Both the position numbers and the translations under genes were made by a program. The notes below the pieces were generated by a model. It had not been told where the DNA came from and ran no database searches. It saw only the letters and a program-made list of their open reading frames with translations. DNA of 64,000 nt from Heliocidaris erythrogramma (Eukaryota; Echinodermata; Echinoidea; Camarodonta; Echinometridae). How positions within the stretch are numbered: position 1 is the first letter of the stretch; every line of letters starts with the position of its first letter. The DNA is taken from assembly GCA_025617745.1 (NCBI GenBank), contig CM046853.1, positions 18,985,698-19,049,697 of the forward strand, read 5' to 3'. Positions 1-11,639 of the stretch are shown one piece after another.

Positions 1-760
1 ATATTAGGGAACAAAGCAGTGAGAATTACATTTATTTTCTTGTTTAAAATTTTGAAACCTTTAAAATTACATTTCTTGACTATAATTTATCCACATGTAT
101 ACTAGGGCGTGAAATTACATGTACATGTACAAGATCCTAATGCAACGTTATATTTTATACCCTATAAAGTCTAATTTGAAATTTCCAAAATTATTAATTG
201 CAATCGTGAAATCCAATTTAACCTGCATATTTGGGCGAATGTAATCCACAATATACAGCCCTGGAAAAAAATTATTAGACCTAGCTCCAATTATAGGGGT
301 GATGTATTATGCATACAAACAAACAAAAATGACATTTTCATTGTACCTCCTTGAATAAATAACATATCATTTAAAGTTAAATTTTAAGTTCCTATTGTTC
401 ATATTTTGTTTCCTTCTAACTACAGAAATAACATCAGTCTTGGTCTATTAATTTTTTTTCCATGGCTGTTATCATAATTACATGTATATTCTCCCTTTCT
501 CTTTCTCAAATTATTTTGTTTTCACCCCAATCAAGTGGCCCCTTGCCAAACAGAGCACACAAAAACACACGTAGGCCTGAACAAACTTATTATCTAACAA
601 CGAAATGAATAATATAGCAGAAGCCTACATGTATGATAAAATTCACCAAAATTTGCAAATACTTTGGTTCAAACTTAGAAAATATTCACAGAAAGATAAG
701 AAATGCAAGTACATTTGTTCCAATCTGCACCTGTATTTCATATGGGTTTACTGTTATCAG
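1..760. other. AT-rich non-coding DNA, no gene seen
   Basis: No codon-biased reading frame, RNA gene or repeat with recognisable ends was found. Several TACATGTA palindromes occur (near 117-128 and 628-636). The small reading frames that start near 605 are products of the adjacent microsatellite. Confidence 0.6.
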
Positions 761-846
761 CATCATCATCATAATTATAATAATGATTATGATGATAATG
801 ACAATGATAATAAACATCATCATCATAATAATACTCATCATCATCT
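761..846. repeat. CAT/ATAATG-type microsatellite
   Basis: An imperfect run of CAT, ATA and GAT trinucleotides. It gives His/Asn/Asp-rich or Ile-rich short frames that should not be read as proteins. Confidence 0.8.
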
Positions 847-1029
847 AAAACTTTGTAAAACATGAATTAATTTCCTAAGATTATTACGATTACCTAGATC
901 TTGTATTAGCTAGATGATACATCTATAGTACATGTATTACTGCACAAAGCGAAAACATTTATAAATTTTACTTGAGAAAATAGCAAATTTCCATATGCAT
1001 TGAAATGCCTTCAATTTTCTGGAGATAAT

Positions 1030-1105
1030 CAAGGCTTGGAACCGTCAAGGCCAAGGCATGCCAAAGGCAAAGGCATCCAAGTCCAAGTCCAAGGCCAAGG
1101 CATTG
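1030..1105. repeat. CAAGGC/CCAAGG short tandem repeat
   Basis: Degenerate tandem copies of a 6-7 nt CCAAGGC-like unit. No coding content. Confidence 0.6.
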
Positions 1106-1386
1106 AAAAAAACTGGCCTTGAGTCGCCTTAACCACTTAACTGCTATTGGGCTTATTACACATTGATAGCCTGCCCTCTGTGCTACAGCACTTTTTTTGT
1201 ATTACAGTATTTTCACATTTTTTATGTTTTGGAGTTTTATCATAAAAATTTGGTTATTTATTGGTTATAACATTAACAATTGTTCTAGCTATTGTTCAAA
1301 CCCTGTATATCATAACAGCAGTGCTACTGGCGTAAGGGGGCAAATCAGTCGGCAGTGCTATCATTCTGAAAGTGCAATAGCCTAAA

Positions 1387-1453
1387 GCACGTACATGTAC
1401 GTGGCACGCACCGTGGGGTGAGATTGAGAGCACGTACATGTACGTGGCACGCA
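1387..1453. repeat. Duplicated 16 bp perfect palindrome
   Basis: The palindrome CACGTACATGTACGTG occurs at 1388-1403 and 1431-1446. Each copy is followed by the same GCACGCA, giving two identical 24 bp units 43 bp apart. This is a longer form of the TACATGTA motif that is dispersed over the window. Confidence 0.75.
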
Positions 1454-1459
1454 GTCAAG

Positions 1460-3010
1460 TGGTTAAGGCCAAGGTCGAGCATCAAGGCACTACAGTGCTG
1501 GTTTACTCTTCCTTTGATATTTTGCAATATATATAAACAATAGACCGTTCGGTAATGTATTCAAATTTTATACATACCTTTCAAACAAAGGTTGTTCTTA
1601 GCAACCTGAAAGCTTGACGGATATAGCAACAAATAATGTATGCAAATTGATTCCAAGCATTGAGGCTCATTTATAAAAAGCAGGTTAATTGAATAGCTCG
1701 TCACTAGGTGCTCAGAGAAAAAAAAATGGGCATAAATGTGAATACATTACAGAACCGGTCTATTGCATTGAATGTACAGCCCTCATGTTTATTATATTAG
1801 AAAAAAACAATTCATTTTTAAATTTATTATTGTCTTGCATAATTCTATTGAGACATGTACATTTTTATTTGTCATCCAACATCCACATTATATACATATT
1901 TTAAAATGTGTCTTTTTCATTTTCTTTTTTTTCTTCTTCTCTCCTTTCCTTTCCAGTTCTACTCAGCAGGCAAGATCGACTTTCAGAAACTTAAAAAGAA
2001 CGGCCCTGATGTATAAGCTTTCTGAACTGTTATCATCTTTATGTCAATATTTGACACAGAAATTAATTTCTATACATATGAGATACCTACTGTGAATTTT
2101 GAGTGTACAGAGCGTGAATTTATTGGTAATGATTATGTAAGTCCTTCCTGTGTAAAATGAAATACGGCATTGCAGATATGGTCATGTAATAATTCTGCTT
2201 CACTTCAGCAATTACTTCAAGCATTACACATGGTATTTTTTACGAATAGAGCACATTTATTCAGTCAAATGTGTTCCCCATTTTTCAATTTTGAAGGATA
2301 CACTGTATTTCTGCTATTTGTCAGATGACTAATTTTCTTTGTGTGAACCTTTAATTGGTCATTTCAATTCTCAATTTCCCTTCCTGTTGTAGCACACACC
2401 ACCCTTTGATATTCAGAAATTGTATTCTAAATTGGCCATTTTGCATGGATCATTTCATCTGAACCATCTGATCTCAATAGCTGTATTACTAAACATTTGA
2501 TGAGACGAATGACTTTACATGTATGGAATCCATAAATTTGTTAAACATAGTCTTACCAGAGAAAGTATACCATTTAAATATTGGTCCTTGAGCACAAACA
2601 TCTGAAAAGAGAGGTTACATCTATTTGCTGAATTATAAAGCACAAACACATCTCATCAACCTACTCTTTGTAGTAAAGTACATGTATATTTTTTGTTTCT
2701 CCATTTGATGACCAAGTCTTTGGTCTGAGCTGAACATTATAGAGCACAAACTTTGAACATAACGTTCTGTCTTACAATGTACATTACAGTTCATTAATAT
2801 GCTGACCAGGGATAGTCTCATAGACATATATTGCACATCATAATAAGCATTGTCCATAAAGCAATATGCCTTATGTTTGTAAAGTGATGGACAAGTTGTT
2901 TCAATAAAAATTTGTTGTAAACAAGAAAAGAATTATGAGTGATAAGTATTTTTTGGTTGTCAATGATGTAGCTGATGTTCACTCTAAATGGCCCTGTTGC
3001 GAAGATTGGT
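1460..3010. other. Non-coding DNA, nothing recognised
   Basis: AT-rich sequence with short random frames only. A T-rich tract lies near 1910-1950. No exon with plausible splice sites or family similarity was recognised on either strand. Confidence 0.5.
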
Positions 3011-3018
3011 CACTGTTA

Positions 3019-3181
3019 CAGTGGAAACTTGTTATAAAGAGCTCCGATATAACAAGGTAATTTTGCTGATCCCAGGTCTTGATGTTCTTTTGTTTTTTAC
3101 CCTGATATAAAGAGATTACTGAGTGATATAACAAGATCATTTTCATGGTCCCAAGGTCCTCGTTATAGTGAGTTTCCATTG
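3019..3181. mobile_element. Pogo-like MITE with TA target duplication
   Basis: The ends are inverted: CAGTGGAAACTTGTTATAA on the left, and the reverse complement of the right end reads CAATGGAAACTCACTATAA. The element is flanked by TA on both sides (3017-3018 and 3182-3183). CAGT-starting termini with a TA duplication are typical of Tc1/mariner/pogo elements. At 163 bp it has no coding capacity. Confidence 0.8.
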
Positions 3182-3759
3182 TATTTAATCCCAATTAAGG
3201 ATACATAAAATGATAGGCAACAGATCCCATGCTCATTCGAGGGATACATGTTGAGATATGTTTGTCTAACATGTTGAACAAGAGGTCTTTGAAGTACTGG
3301 GGTACTGCTTGAGTAATACATGTACATGCAAGTCCTCTTGTAAAAATGTAATATCTTTTGTTTTCTAGAAAATCTCGATCACCAGACATTTACAAAAAAC
3401 AACAACTCAATTTTGTCATTTCATAAAGAGTTTACTCCAAGAACACACCCATACACAAATGAAATCAAATATTAATTAAAAAATGTATGAAGCCATAAAA
3501 AAACAAAACAAAAAACCCATGTGTTAGCATTAATTCCAAGATTTTTTAATTTTTAGTTTGCTAAACTCAAATAATTCATTGAGAGCGGACACAAGTCATA
3601 GCTGTGGAAAAAGGGTAAACCGCTGATATTTTTTCACTAATGAAAAAACAAGTGTTTGTGGAATAAAAATGGGGGGAGGGGGGAAGAATTACACATGAAA
3701 TGTTCTATGTTTCAACCTACAACCAGTTTTGACTTTTGACAATTCTCTAATACATGTAC

Positions 3760-3805
3760 AAAATTACCTTGTTATATCGGAGCCCTTTATAACGAGTTTC
3801 CACTG
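3760..3805. mobile_element. Single end of the same pogo-like MITE family
   Basis: This is the inverted counterpart of 3019-3066. It contains GTTATATCGGAGC and ends in GTTTCCACTG followed by TA. It is either a broken second copy or the far end of a larger element starting at 3019. Confidence 0.6.
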
Positions 3806-4229
3806 TACGTGTATCTGTTAATAATATTTTGGTGTGACTGAATAACGGACATCTCAAAATTGTGTTGAAACTTTGAGTGAGGAGGAGGAGGATAGAATTG
3901 TTCTCTTTATAGACATGGTGAGATAAAGAAAGAGAGAGGAAGGGATATTTGATGGACGAGATGCTGCATATACATGTATACAAATGAAGGGAGATAGGTA
4001 TAAAGTATAGAAGAGGGTGGTCTCTATACATGTACATGTATATGATTTGAATGAGGAAGAGAGTGGGAGCATGGTGGGAGATGAATAAATTGCATTTCTA
4101 TCATTTTAATCTTATTTCACATTCCCGTATTTTGTTCTGCCCGTGGGTCCTTCATATCAAGAGAAAGGACAGAAAAATAAAAATGTATATTTTGTACATA
4201 CGAAATATGCTAACGTTTGTAAACTTTAA

Positions 4230-4450
4230 CCAGAGGCTTCTTCTTAATCTTCTCCTATTCCTCCTCCTCTTTCTTCTTCTTCTTCTTCTTCTGCTTCTTC
4301 TTCCCTTCCCCTTCTCCTTTTCTCCTCCTTCTTCTCCTGATTCTCCTCCTCCTTCTCCTCCTCCTCCTCCTTCTCCTCCTCCATCTTCCTCTTTTTCTTT
4401 TTTTCCCCTTCTTCTTCTCCTTCTTCTACCGGTACTTCTTTTCCTTTTCT
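4230..4450. repeat. Polypyrimidine tract, (CTT)n/(CTCCTT)n
   Basis: About 200 nt of almost pure C/T on the plus strand, built from CTT, CTCCTT and CTCC units. The Pro/Ser/Leu-rich and Glu-rich frames read through it on the two strands are artefacts of this composition. Confidence 0.85.
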
Positions 4451-4470
4451 TCTTGAATCGAAAAAGTATT

Positions 4471-4835
4471 TAATAATAATAATAATAATAATACCTGGCA
4501 TTTATAAAGCGCCTTTTCCAAGTGCTGGCTCAAAGCGCTATATATCGATATATATTATTACCCCGGTCACTGGATTCTGGCACGCCCGCACACAGTGTAT
4601 GCACATTCTCCACTCCCTGGGGAGCATTCCAGCCAGTCGCCTGTTAAGCGCACACGTGCTAAGCAAAGGACATTACCCTTTCGCCATCCTACCGGGTACC
4701 CATTTAACACCTGGGTGGAGAGTGGCAAATGTAGATTAACGTCTTGCCAAAGGACGCTAGTGCTGCGGTGGGATTCGAACCCCGGACCTCGTGGTTCACA
4801 GTCCGGGGACTTATCCACTGATCCACAACACCTCT
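4471..4835 (-). mobile_element. tRNA-derived SINE with (ATT)n tail
   Basis: Read on the minus strand, the element starts with a tRNA-like head at 4835. It has a box A-like TGGATCAGTGG (4815-4825) and a box B-like GGTTCGAATCC (4771-4781). A tRNA-unrelated body follows, then an AAAGCGCTTTATAAATGCCAGG-like tail (written here in approximate form), ending in (ATT)n at 4471-4493. A tail with GCGC and a trinucleotide run resembles L2/CR1 LINE 3' ends, suggesting mobilisation by such a LINE (inference). Two diverged relatives lie at 42.7 and 43.4 kb. Confidence 0.85.
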
Positions 4836-5815
4836 ACAATTTAAAAACATTTTACAGCCCAAGAGCTGCATCACATGAAGAGTAAGTATAAACGTGCAGC
4901 AGGGAGAGGAAAAAACAAGCATATAAGATGAAATGCAATTCCACAACTTGACTTCAAAGTGTAGAGGGGCGGGGGGGGGGGGGGGGGAATGATTCAGCCA
5001 AAGGCCATGAAGGGATACGTTTTTGTATATGTGTGTGTGAGGGTATATACTAGTACATGTATGCATGTATATATAATTATGTATATTATATTAATTATAT
5101 TAATTCTCTTTCTGATTGATAAAAATCTGTAAAAACCCAATTAAAAAAGAAAAAAATTCTCTATACCAAAGAAAGTGTATTCATTAATATGAAATCGACG
5201 ACAGAATACATGAATATAATTTTGTTCTCATTTCCCTCCCTGAAAGCTGGGGGATTATTGTACACACCGCCCACCAGGCTTCGAAAAGCGGGGATGCATC
5301 CCCCATCCCACCGCTATCTATGCCTCGGGAGATCGCGGCGTGAAACTAGATAGATGAAGGGAGACTTGAGAGTGATCCGCAGGCCGCGGGGAAAAAACCA
5401 TATCAGACTAGAGGTAGAATGAAAATAACAGGGAAAAAGGAAACGTAAGAATGAAAACTAAAATCGTACCAGAATATAACTAAGACAAAAGTGACAATAT
5501 AAATCAGTATGAGCAATTACATCATTACAATTGTCAAACCAATTATGAAAGTTCGGGAAATTTATCATTGATTATGTTCCTTTAACGAAGAAGATATCAA
5601 ATTGGATTAAGAATAAAATTAATTAACAAATTATTTGCATATAATTAGGCATCAAAGTGTACATTTTCTTCCTCTTCTTCCTCTTCTTCTTATTCTGCTT
5701 CTCCTCTCCTTTCTTCTTCGTCACATCGTCCGTCTCTGAGGAGATGTTTCTTGCAGGCCCCTGGGAACGATTTTCTTACTGGGGTGCTGTTATAGCGGAT
5801 GTTTTTGTTTTAAAT
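4836..5815. other. Non-coding DNA with poly-G run
   Basis: Contains a long G run near 4969-4987, short TG/TA-rich sequence near 5030-5100, and a small C/T-rich tract near 5668-5720. No gene was recognised. Confidence 0.5.
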
Positions 5816-5819
5816 TGAT

Positions 5820-6400
5820 TCAGCTGCTTATCTATAGGAATTATGGCGCCCGGGCCAAAATTCAAAGTTGCGCCCCTAACCTCCCCCTTCCCCTCCAACT
5901 TATCCACGTCGTTCTACAAGCCAGGGAGCAAAGCAAACGAGTGGTAGACTTTTTGCATTTCTAACTCCCGAAACAAAACAGAAAAAGTCTTATGCAATTT
6001 ATATTCACCCAGAAAATTTGCAATTGAGCACTGCAATTGAAGGTTTGAGATTCATTGATCAAATTTTGAACATTGATAATTTTTTTTCTCTATTCACTTC
6101 CTTCTCTCCATTAACAAATAGTCGAGGAATTTCCGAAGACAACCAAAAGTTGATATTTCTTTGAAATGTCGAACGTTTGCAAAAGCGATTTTATACACCG
6201 TCTTAATCCAATATTTGAACGCTATATAACTAGAGGATAATAAAACTTGCATGATGCCGAGCAAAGCAACGAGAATGATGGGAACAAAATCTTGCGAAGA
6301 AGCTATAAGCGACCGAACTTCAGAAAAATTTTGCATTTCAAACCCTCAAAAAAGTATTTATAATTACCCTGGGGATTAGGGGCGTACAATCCAGAATTTT
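5820..6400. repeat. Dispersed repeat, copy 1
   Basis: Shares scattered identity with 7540-8030. Both copies contain TAGTCGAGGAAT, a GAGCAAAGCGACCGA-like block, a GCATTT..AACC block and a final ATTAGGGGCG. An 80-codon minus-strand frame at 6094-6336 lies inside and is probably non-coding. The repeat class is unknown. Confidence 0.55.
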
Positions 6401-6469
6401 CTCCTCTTTCTCTTTCTGGTACGTTGGCCCTTCAGTTTCACCCTGAGCACGTGAGCCCCTGTCCCCACA

Positions 6470-7440
6470 GGCGTAGCGAGGATTTTTCAATAGGGCGATG
6501 GGGGCAGACGTGAAGGATCCAACCCCATAGCCAGGATTTCATTTTAGGGGCGGTTGTGAGCATGCGAAGAGGGCGAAATCGGTGATGAGCACGCTTTGCC
6601 TCCCTGCACCCACTTCTGGGGTGGTATTCTGAGCATCATTTTATCTCTAACATTTTTTATTTTATCTTTTTGTATTCTGAGACCACATTTTATCTCGGAT
6701 TTTATCTCATATTTTATCTCCATCTCCTACCTCTTGAGCTTTGATGCACGCGTATTGAAAATTGTAAAAATAGCGCATTCGCGCTCTCTTGCCCAAGAGA
6801 CTGGCAGAGAGCAATTCTATTGGCTGAGCATGATGAAAGTGAAATTTAACGACCTTTGTTATTGGTTAAGGCATCATAAATGGGCGTGTCTTAGATAAGA
6901 TGAAATTTCGCTGAAATGGTTCTCAGAATACCGATTTAAAAATATTTTAAGGGTATTTTATTTCAGTGACTTAAAATCTCAGATTTTATCTGAGATAAAA
7001 TGAATCTCAGAATACCTTGATTTTAGTGAAATAATTTTAATTGTCATAACGAAATGTACGCTTATGGCGCATCATTGATTAATGAGTGCGCAAAAGTGGC
7101 TGTGTACGCGGAATTCATCTGTGCAAACACCAATGAAATGTTATGACATTTAAAATCTTTTCACTAAAATCAAGTTAAAATAAATCTCAGAATACCAACT
7201 CTGGCGTTTTATAGCAAATTTGAGAGGAAGATAGCGGCTCGTAACACTTTTTTTTATAGTTATAGTTCGACGCCCGGACTGCTTTTCATTTATTTGGAGG
7301 CAACATTTCACTGTATGTAACATTGGTGCAGGGAGAGGAGAGTTATTTCCCGCCTCCCGCGCGAACTCTGACGATTTAGCAAATTTTGAGAGAAAGATAA
7401 CGGCTTGCGGCGCTTTTAGGCCTCTTTCTCTCACTTCACC
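6470..7440. repeat. Dispersed repeat related to 9525-9990, interrupted by a MITE
   Basis: Blocks such as GGGCAGACGTGAAGGATCCA, TAGCCAGGA, GAGCACGC and GAGAGAAAGATAACGGCTTG are shared with 9525-9990. A TIR element at 6623-7196 interrupts this copy. No coding capacity was recognised. Confidence 0.6.
6623..7196. mobile_element. MITE with GGTATTCTGAG termini
   Basis: The left end reads GGTATTCTGAG and the right end is its reverse complement CTCAGAATACC, giving a 574 bp element. An extra internal CTCAGAATACC lies at about 7006-7016. Internal sequence reappears at 8210-8370. The target duplication was not clear. Confidence 0.65.
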
Positions 7441-7539
7441 CGCTTTTCGCTCTCGCTTTTTTCATTTTTAAGCCTAAAAAAGCGATTTCTTAAGGATTTT
7501 ACTTACAGAAAAAATCGAAAGGGATCAATGTATCGACCG

Positions 7540-8030
7540 GTACAGATTCGAATTTTGGAAATAGATAAACGGTTTTCTATTTACTTCTTCCTCAATGGGG
7601 TGAAATTAATGAAAATTCAGGAGAAATATAGTCGAGGAATATTTTGCAACGCAACATAAAGTTTAAATTTCTTTCAAATTGTGAACCTTTAAAAACACTA
7701 TCTCATATACACTCTCTTATTCTATTATGGGCAGGGGATACAGGGTTCAATATTATTTAAAAGAGAGACTTAGTCTAATAAATAATGACAGGAAAAAGCA
7801 ATGATAATGACATTTTTTCTTCAATAATTGGGAACCTTTAAAAAATCTTTTTATACAGCTAATATTGGAGTGGACATTAAGAAATCCTGAAGCAATGCAT
7901 GCGAGGGAGCAAAGCGACCGAGCTTTCATTTTTTTTTTTTTTTTTTTTTGCATTTTGAACCTGAGAAAAACTCCCATTTCTTTACCCTGCGTATTAGGGG
8001 CGGATATTTCTTAAGTTTCTTCTTTCCTCA
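7540..8030. repeat. Dispersed repeat, copy 2
   Basis: A diverged copy of the repeat at 5820-6400, with the same order of TAGTCGAGGAAT, a GAGCAAAGCGACCGAGC block, a poly-T run and ATTAGGGGCGGAT. Confidence 0.55.
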
Positions 8031-8204
8031 TTTCCTTTGCATTTTTGCGCCCCTGCTGTAAGTGCCGCCTGGGGCAAGCGCCCCTAATAGAAATATGGGG
8101 GTGCTGCAGTACCTACAGCATTTTCATCCTTCTAGGGGTGCCGCGCACCCCTTCAAAAATCTGGGGGTGCTTCAGCACTTCCAGGGGCCTGGGGCCGTAT
8201 TCTG

Positions 8205-8370
8205 AAAAAGATGTTATCTTTTATGTTAGTAAACACTATCTTAATTGTCATAAAAATCAAAATCGGGACAAGTTATTGGTTAATGATTGCGTAAAGATGG
8301 CTGTGCTCGCGTAAAGTTAGCAGAGATATCTGTGCAAGCACCAATAATTAGTGTTTATTCCTCGCAATCT
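8205..8370. mobile_element. Truncated copy of the GTATTCTGA MITE
   Basis: Begins GGGGCCGTATTCTGA and contains blocks also found at 7030-7140 (TTAATTGTCATAA, TGGCTGTG, TCTGTGCAA, CACCAAT). No matching far end was found, so it is taken as truncated. Confidence 0.55.
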
Positions 8371-8639
8371 CAGTTTGTTTCCCACGCGCCATTAAAAAAG
8401 AAGAAGAAGAAAAACACGGAAAAAACACAAACAAACAAACCAAAAACAAAACAAAACAGGAAAGTGCGTGACAATAGGATCTATAGTACCTGCCCCCACT
8501 CGAGTCGACTGACGGACACCCATGTGTTCTGTGTATGCCTTTAATTATTTTTTTTTGCAAACATAAGACCCACTCTTTCAAAAAAAGTACCTTCCACTGA
8601 TAATAATTTTACTTCTTTTTGAAGGATCGTAATACTACG

Positions 8640-9116
8640 TCCTTGTTTTTTATTCCGATTTGTTCGATCGAAATAAAGCGGATATTACAAAATCTGAAAA
8701 ATGTACCCAGCACTGGCCATGATGGTATAAGTTATGCTAAAAAATATAGTGGATGAAATTATGATTCCTGTGAATGGTGTTGGTCCAGGAAAAATAAAAG
8801 TAGCTAAGGTTGTTCCAGTTTTTTTTAAACAGGAGATAAGCTAGAATTAAACAATTATCGACCAATATCTTTATTACCTTCAATATCTAATATTCTTGAA
8901 AAACTTGTTTATACAAGAGTAGTCAAATTTTTAAACAACTGTGAGGTATATTTTCAAAATTCCAGTTCGGTTTTACAGCAAAAACATTCTCCTTAAGGTT
9001 TCAACTGCCATTGAAAATCATGAACACACTACCGGTATTGGATATATTTTTGACTTTTCAAAGGCTTTCGATATGATTGACCAAAGTTATGCCATTATGG
9101 TATAAGAGGCTAAGCC
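8640..9116 (+). mobile_element. Degenerate LINE, reverse transcriptase 5' part
   Basis: Conceptual translation in shifting frames gives a SSGHDGISY-like block, KVAKVVPVF, LNNYRPISLLPSISN, ILEKLVYTRV and DFSKAFDMIDQ. These are the early motifs of jockey/CR1-group non-LTR reverse transcriptases. Several frameshifts and stops make it a dead copy. It breaks off just after the CHYGIRG motif. The next motif (GVPxGSLLGP) appears only at 17,001, on the other side of an inserted element. About 100 nt of LINE appear to be missing at the break. Confidence 0.8.
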
Positions 9117-9524
9117 CCGGGGGTATGTCTCATTGAGGCCTGTACGGCATCCGCGTCCGTGACTTTCAGAAAAAGAAGATTTTAGTGGAAGATATTTGAT
9201 ACCCTATTCAGGGAAACCCTCGACAATTTTCAGATATTTAGATCCTTAACAGGGATTTTTTTTAGATTTTGCAAAGTATTGTACACCCTATTCGAGGATT
9301 GGTTCTTCTTGGCCCTTATTTTGTTAAAAAGGAAGAGTTAAAAGCAAATAATTCCTTTGGAACACATAACAGAATGATGTGCTATTGAAAGAATAGAAAA
9401 TAACCTCTTTGGATTAATGAAAAAATATCCACGGGAAGATTTTCAGAGATGCCGCTTATTTTGCTCGATTATAAAGCTAGTATAAAGGACCTTTCACAAC
9501 AGGAACAAATGAAAAGATAGGGAG

Positions 9525-9990
9525 GCACAGGTGTAGCCAGGATTTGTCAATAGGGGGGGGGGGGGGGGCAGACGTGAAGGATCCAACCGCATAGCCAGGA
9601 CTTTATTTTAGGGGCGTTTGTGAGCACGCGAAGAGTACGAAATTGGTGATGAGCACGCAAAGCGTGTTCCCCAGGGGGTGGGTGCAGGGAGGGGGAAGTT
9701 CCCCCCCCCCCTCCCGCGCAAAGCGCTAAAGCTTTGACGTTTTAGCAAATTTAAGAGAAAGATAAACGGCTGGAAGCAAACAATTTTTTTTGGCAGAAAG
9801 TTATAGTTCGACGCCCTGACTGCTTTTCAGTTATTTGGACGTAATACTACACTGTATGTAACAGGGGTGTGTGTTTAGGGAAGGGAGAGTTATTTCCCCC
9901 TTCCCGGGCGAAGCGCGAAAACTGATGTTTTAGCAGATTTTGAGAGAAAGATAACGGCTTGTAGCGCCTTTTTAGGCAACAATTTATTTT
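9525..9990. repeat. Dispersed repeat related to 6470-7440
   Basis: Contains the same GGCAGACGTGAAGGATCCA, AGCCAGGA, AGTTATAGTTCGACGCCC and GAGAAAGATAACGGCTTG blocks, plus G and C runs. Not coding. Confidence 0.6.
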
Positions 9991-9994
9991 TTTC

Positions 9995-10213
9995 GTCAGC
10001 CTCCTCCCAAATTCGCTCCGTTGGGGGGGGGGGGGGGGTTATGGGGGTCCAGTTCCCCTCCATAATTCTCTGACAAGCAAAAAAAAAAAGTTTTCATTTT
10101 AAAACGAGGGCACAAACAAAAAGGGCGGATCCTTTATGATCAAAATACATACATTTCTTCCGGGGGGGGGGGGGGGGTCACGGGCCGGAAGTGCCCCCCT
10201 GGATCGGCCACTG
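9995..10213 (-). mobile_element. Partial copy of the CAGTGGCGGATCC MITE
   Basis: Read on the minus strand it begins CAGTGGCCGATCCAGGGGGG, then GGCCCGTGACCCC, and later TTGTCAGAGAATTATGGAGG. The same order is found in the complete element at 23,674-24,075. Long G runs are internal. Confidence 0.6.
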
Positions 10214-10654
10214 ACTACATCCATGGATCAGTCACCAAAAACCAAGTCGACTAATATATATTTTATGAACAATATTACCCTAAGCCTTTTGAGATGTTTA
10301 TATTTCTGGGAGCTGTGATATAATTATACATGTACATGCAAGGACAATTGCTACACTTTATTACACAAGATCAATATTATGTATTTTTATTTCAGCAAAC
10401 TTTGAAACACATCATCGTTTTGTACCACTACAAGAATCATATATACTCAACTAATAAAAGAAAACATGATAAACTCCTGGGCAAATTACACGTTAGGAAT
10501 GCACTCCTATATGCTATATGGCAGAACTATGTTGAATGATGACAAGAAAATGGTCTGTATCATGCCCATGATTCCCCTATACTTGCCGCATACATGTAGA
10601 AATACTTACTGTACTTAGTTTATCAAAAATCTCATACAATATGTTTCAACAGAT

Positions 10655-11100
10655 ATACCGTATATATATATATATATATATATATATGTTATTTCCTTAC
10701 ACTTATATATATATATATATATATATATAGTGTGAGAGATGTCTCCTGACTTGAACGTAGTCGGTGTCTCATGATGTGTATAACATAAGCGTGAGAGATA
10801 CCACCTATACCACTTTGTGACTATTGTATGTTGTATGTATGTATATGTGCATGGATGTATGTGTATGCGTAAACTTATGTACCTGTACATGTGTATGTGT
10901 ATATATGTACGTATTATGTCACCATTATACCATTTAATGACTATGTTGTATGTATGTGTATATGTATGTATATACATTTGTATGTATGTATGTATAATAA
11001 TGTGTATGTGTATATGCACGCATTATGTCACCGTTATACCGTTTAATGACTATAATTATGTTACTTATTATGTTCACTTTATGCACATGCATTGATGTTA
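10655..11100. repeat. (TA)n and GTATGTAT-type microsatellites
   Basis: (TA)n runs lie near 10,660-10,687 and 10,704-10,729. An imperfect GTATGTATGTGTATATG tract follows at about 10,830-11,020. The segment ATAAGCGTGAGAGAT near 10,787 recurs inverted near 11,450, just before another (TA)n run. Confidence 0.75.
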
Positions 11101-11372
11101 CTATATTTATCCTATTTCGTTAATATAAAATATAAAATAGATATCTTACTTACTTTCTATATGTGACATGCATTTAATATCGGTGGCACACCATATCATC
11201 ATTATACTGTCACTTATATCTTGTGTCTATTATAATACGATTGCGCCGGATAGCGTTAAGTGAAGCGGGTACATAATTATATATCTTATGTATATTTGAA
11301 CATTATTTATGTTCGCATTGCCGTCCTATATTCATTTTGTTTTCATTTAATTTTGATTTGTCTTGGTAGACC

Positions 11373-11398
11373 CTGAAGAAGGCCAAATGAGGCCGAAA
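11373..11398 (+). other. CTGAAGA-hairpin-GAAA motif, copy i
   Basis: CTGAAGA, an A, then GGCC-AAATGA-GGCC (a four-pair hairpin) and GAAA. It resembles the catalytic core of a hammerhead ribozyme (CUGANGA, helix II, GAAA) except for the extra A before helix II. A (TA)n run lies about 70 bp downstream. Helix III and the cleavage site were not identified. Confidence 0.4.
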
Positions 11399-11462
11399 GC
11401 TTGGAATTAAAATCGAGGTTAACCGAGAGCTACGTCCCGTCTCATTTATATCTCTCACGCTT

Positions 11463-11465
<3 letters not shown>

Positions 11466-11498
<33 letters not shown>
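11466..11498. repeat. (AT)n microsatellite
   Basis: An uninterrupted AT run between motif copies i (11,373) and iii (11,586, minus strand). Confidence 0.85.
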
Positions 11499-11502
<4 letters not shown>

Positions 11503-11585
11503 AAAAAATATAGTTCTGCTTCGGACTTGCAAAGTTATAGACAAAATAGGAATGAAAAGTCCGTATACGATGAAAAAATTCGAAT

Positions 11586-11608
11586 TTTCGGCCATAGGCC
11601 TTCATCAG
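11586..11608 (-). other. CTGATGA-hairpin-GAAA motif, copy iii
   Basis: On the minus strand: CTGATGA, A, GGCC-TAT-GGCC, GAAA. It uses the canonical CTGATGA. It sits on the opposite side of the (AT)n run from copy i and points toward it, so the two copies form an inverted pair around the AT array. Confidence 0.4.
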
Positions 11609-11639
11609 GAAATGATGAAAATTTATTAGATAGGTACAC

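Noticed and set aside
4051-4501. 140-codon Pro/Ser/Leu-rich plus frame and 85-codon Glu/Lys-rich minus frame
   Set aside because: Both are readings of a polypyrimidine microsatellite; no domain or splice support.
4765-4835. Functional tRNA gene
   Set aside because: Box A and B are present but no full cloverleaf with acceptor stem could be drawn, and the body and (ATT)n tail identify a SINE.
6094-6336. 80-codon minus-strand frame with a hydrophobic stretch
   Set aside because: Lies in a dispersed repeat whose other copy (7,540-8,030) does not keep the frame.
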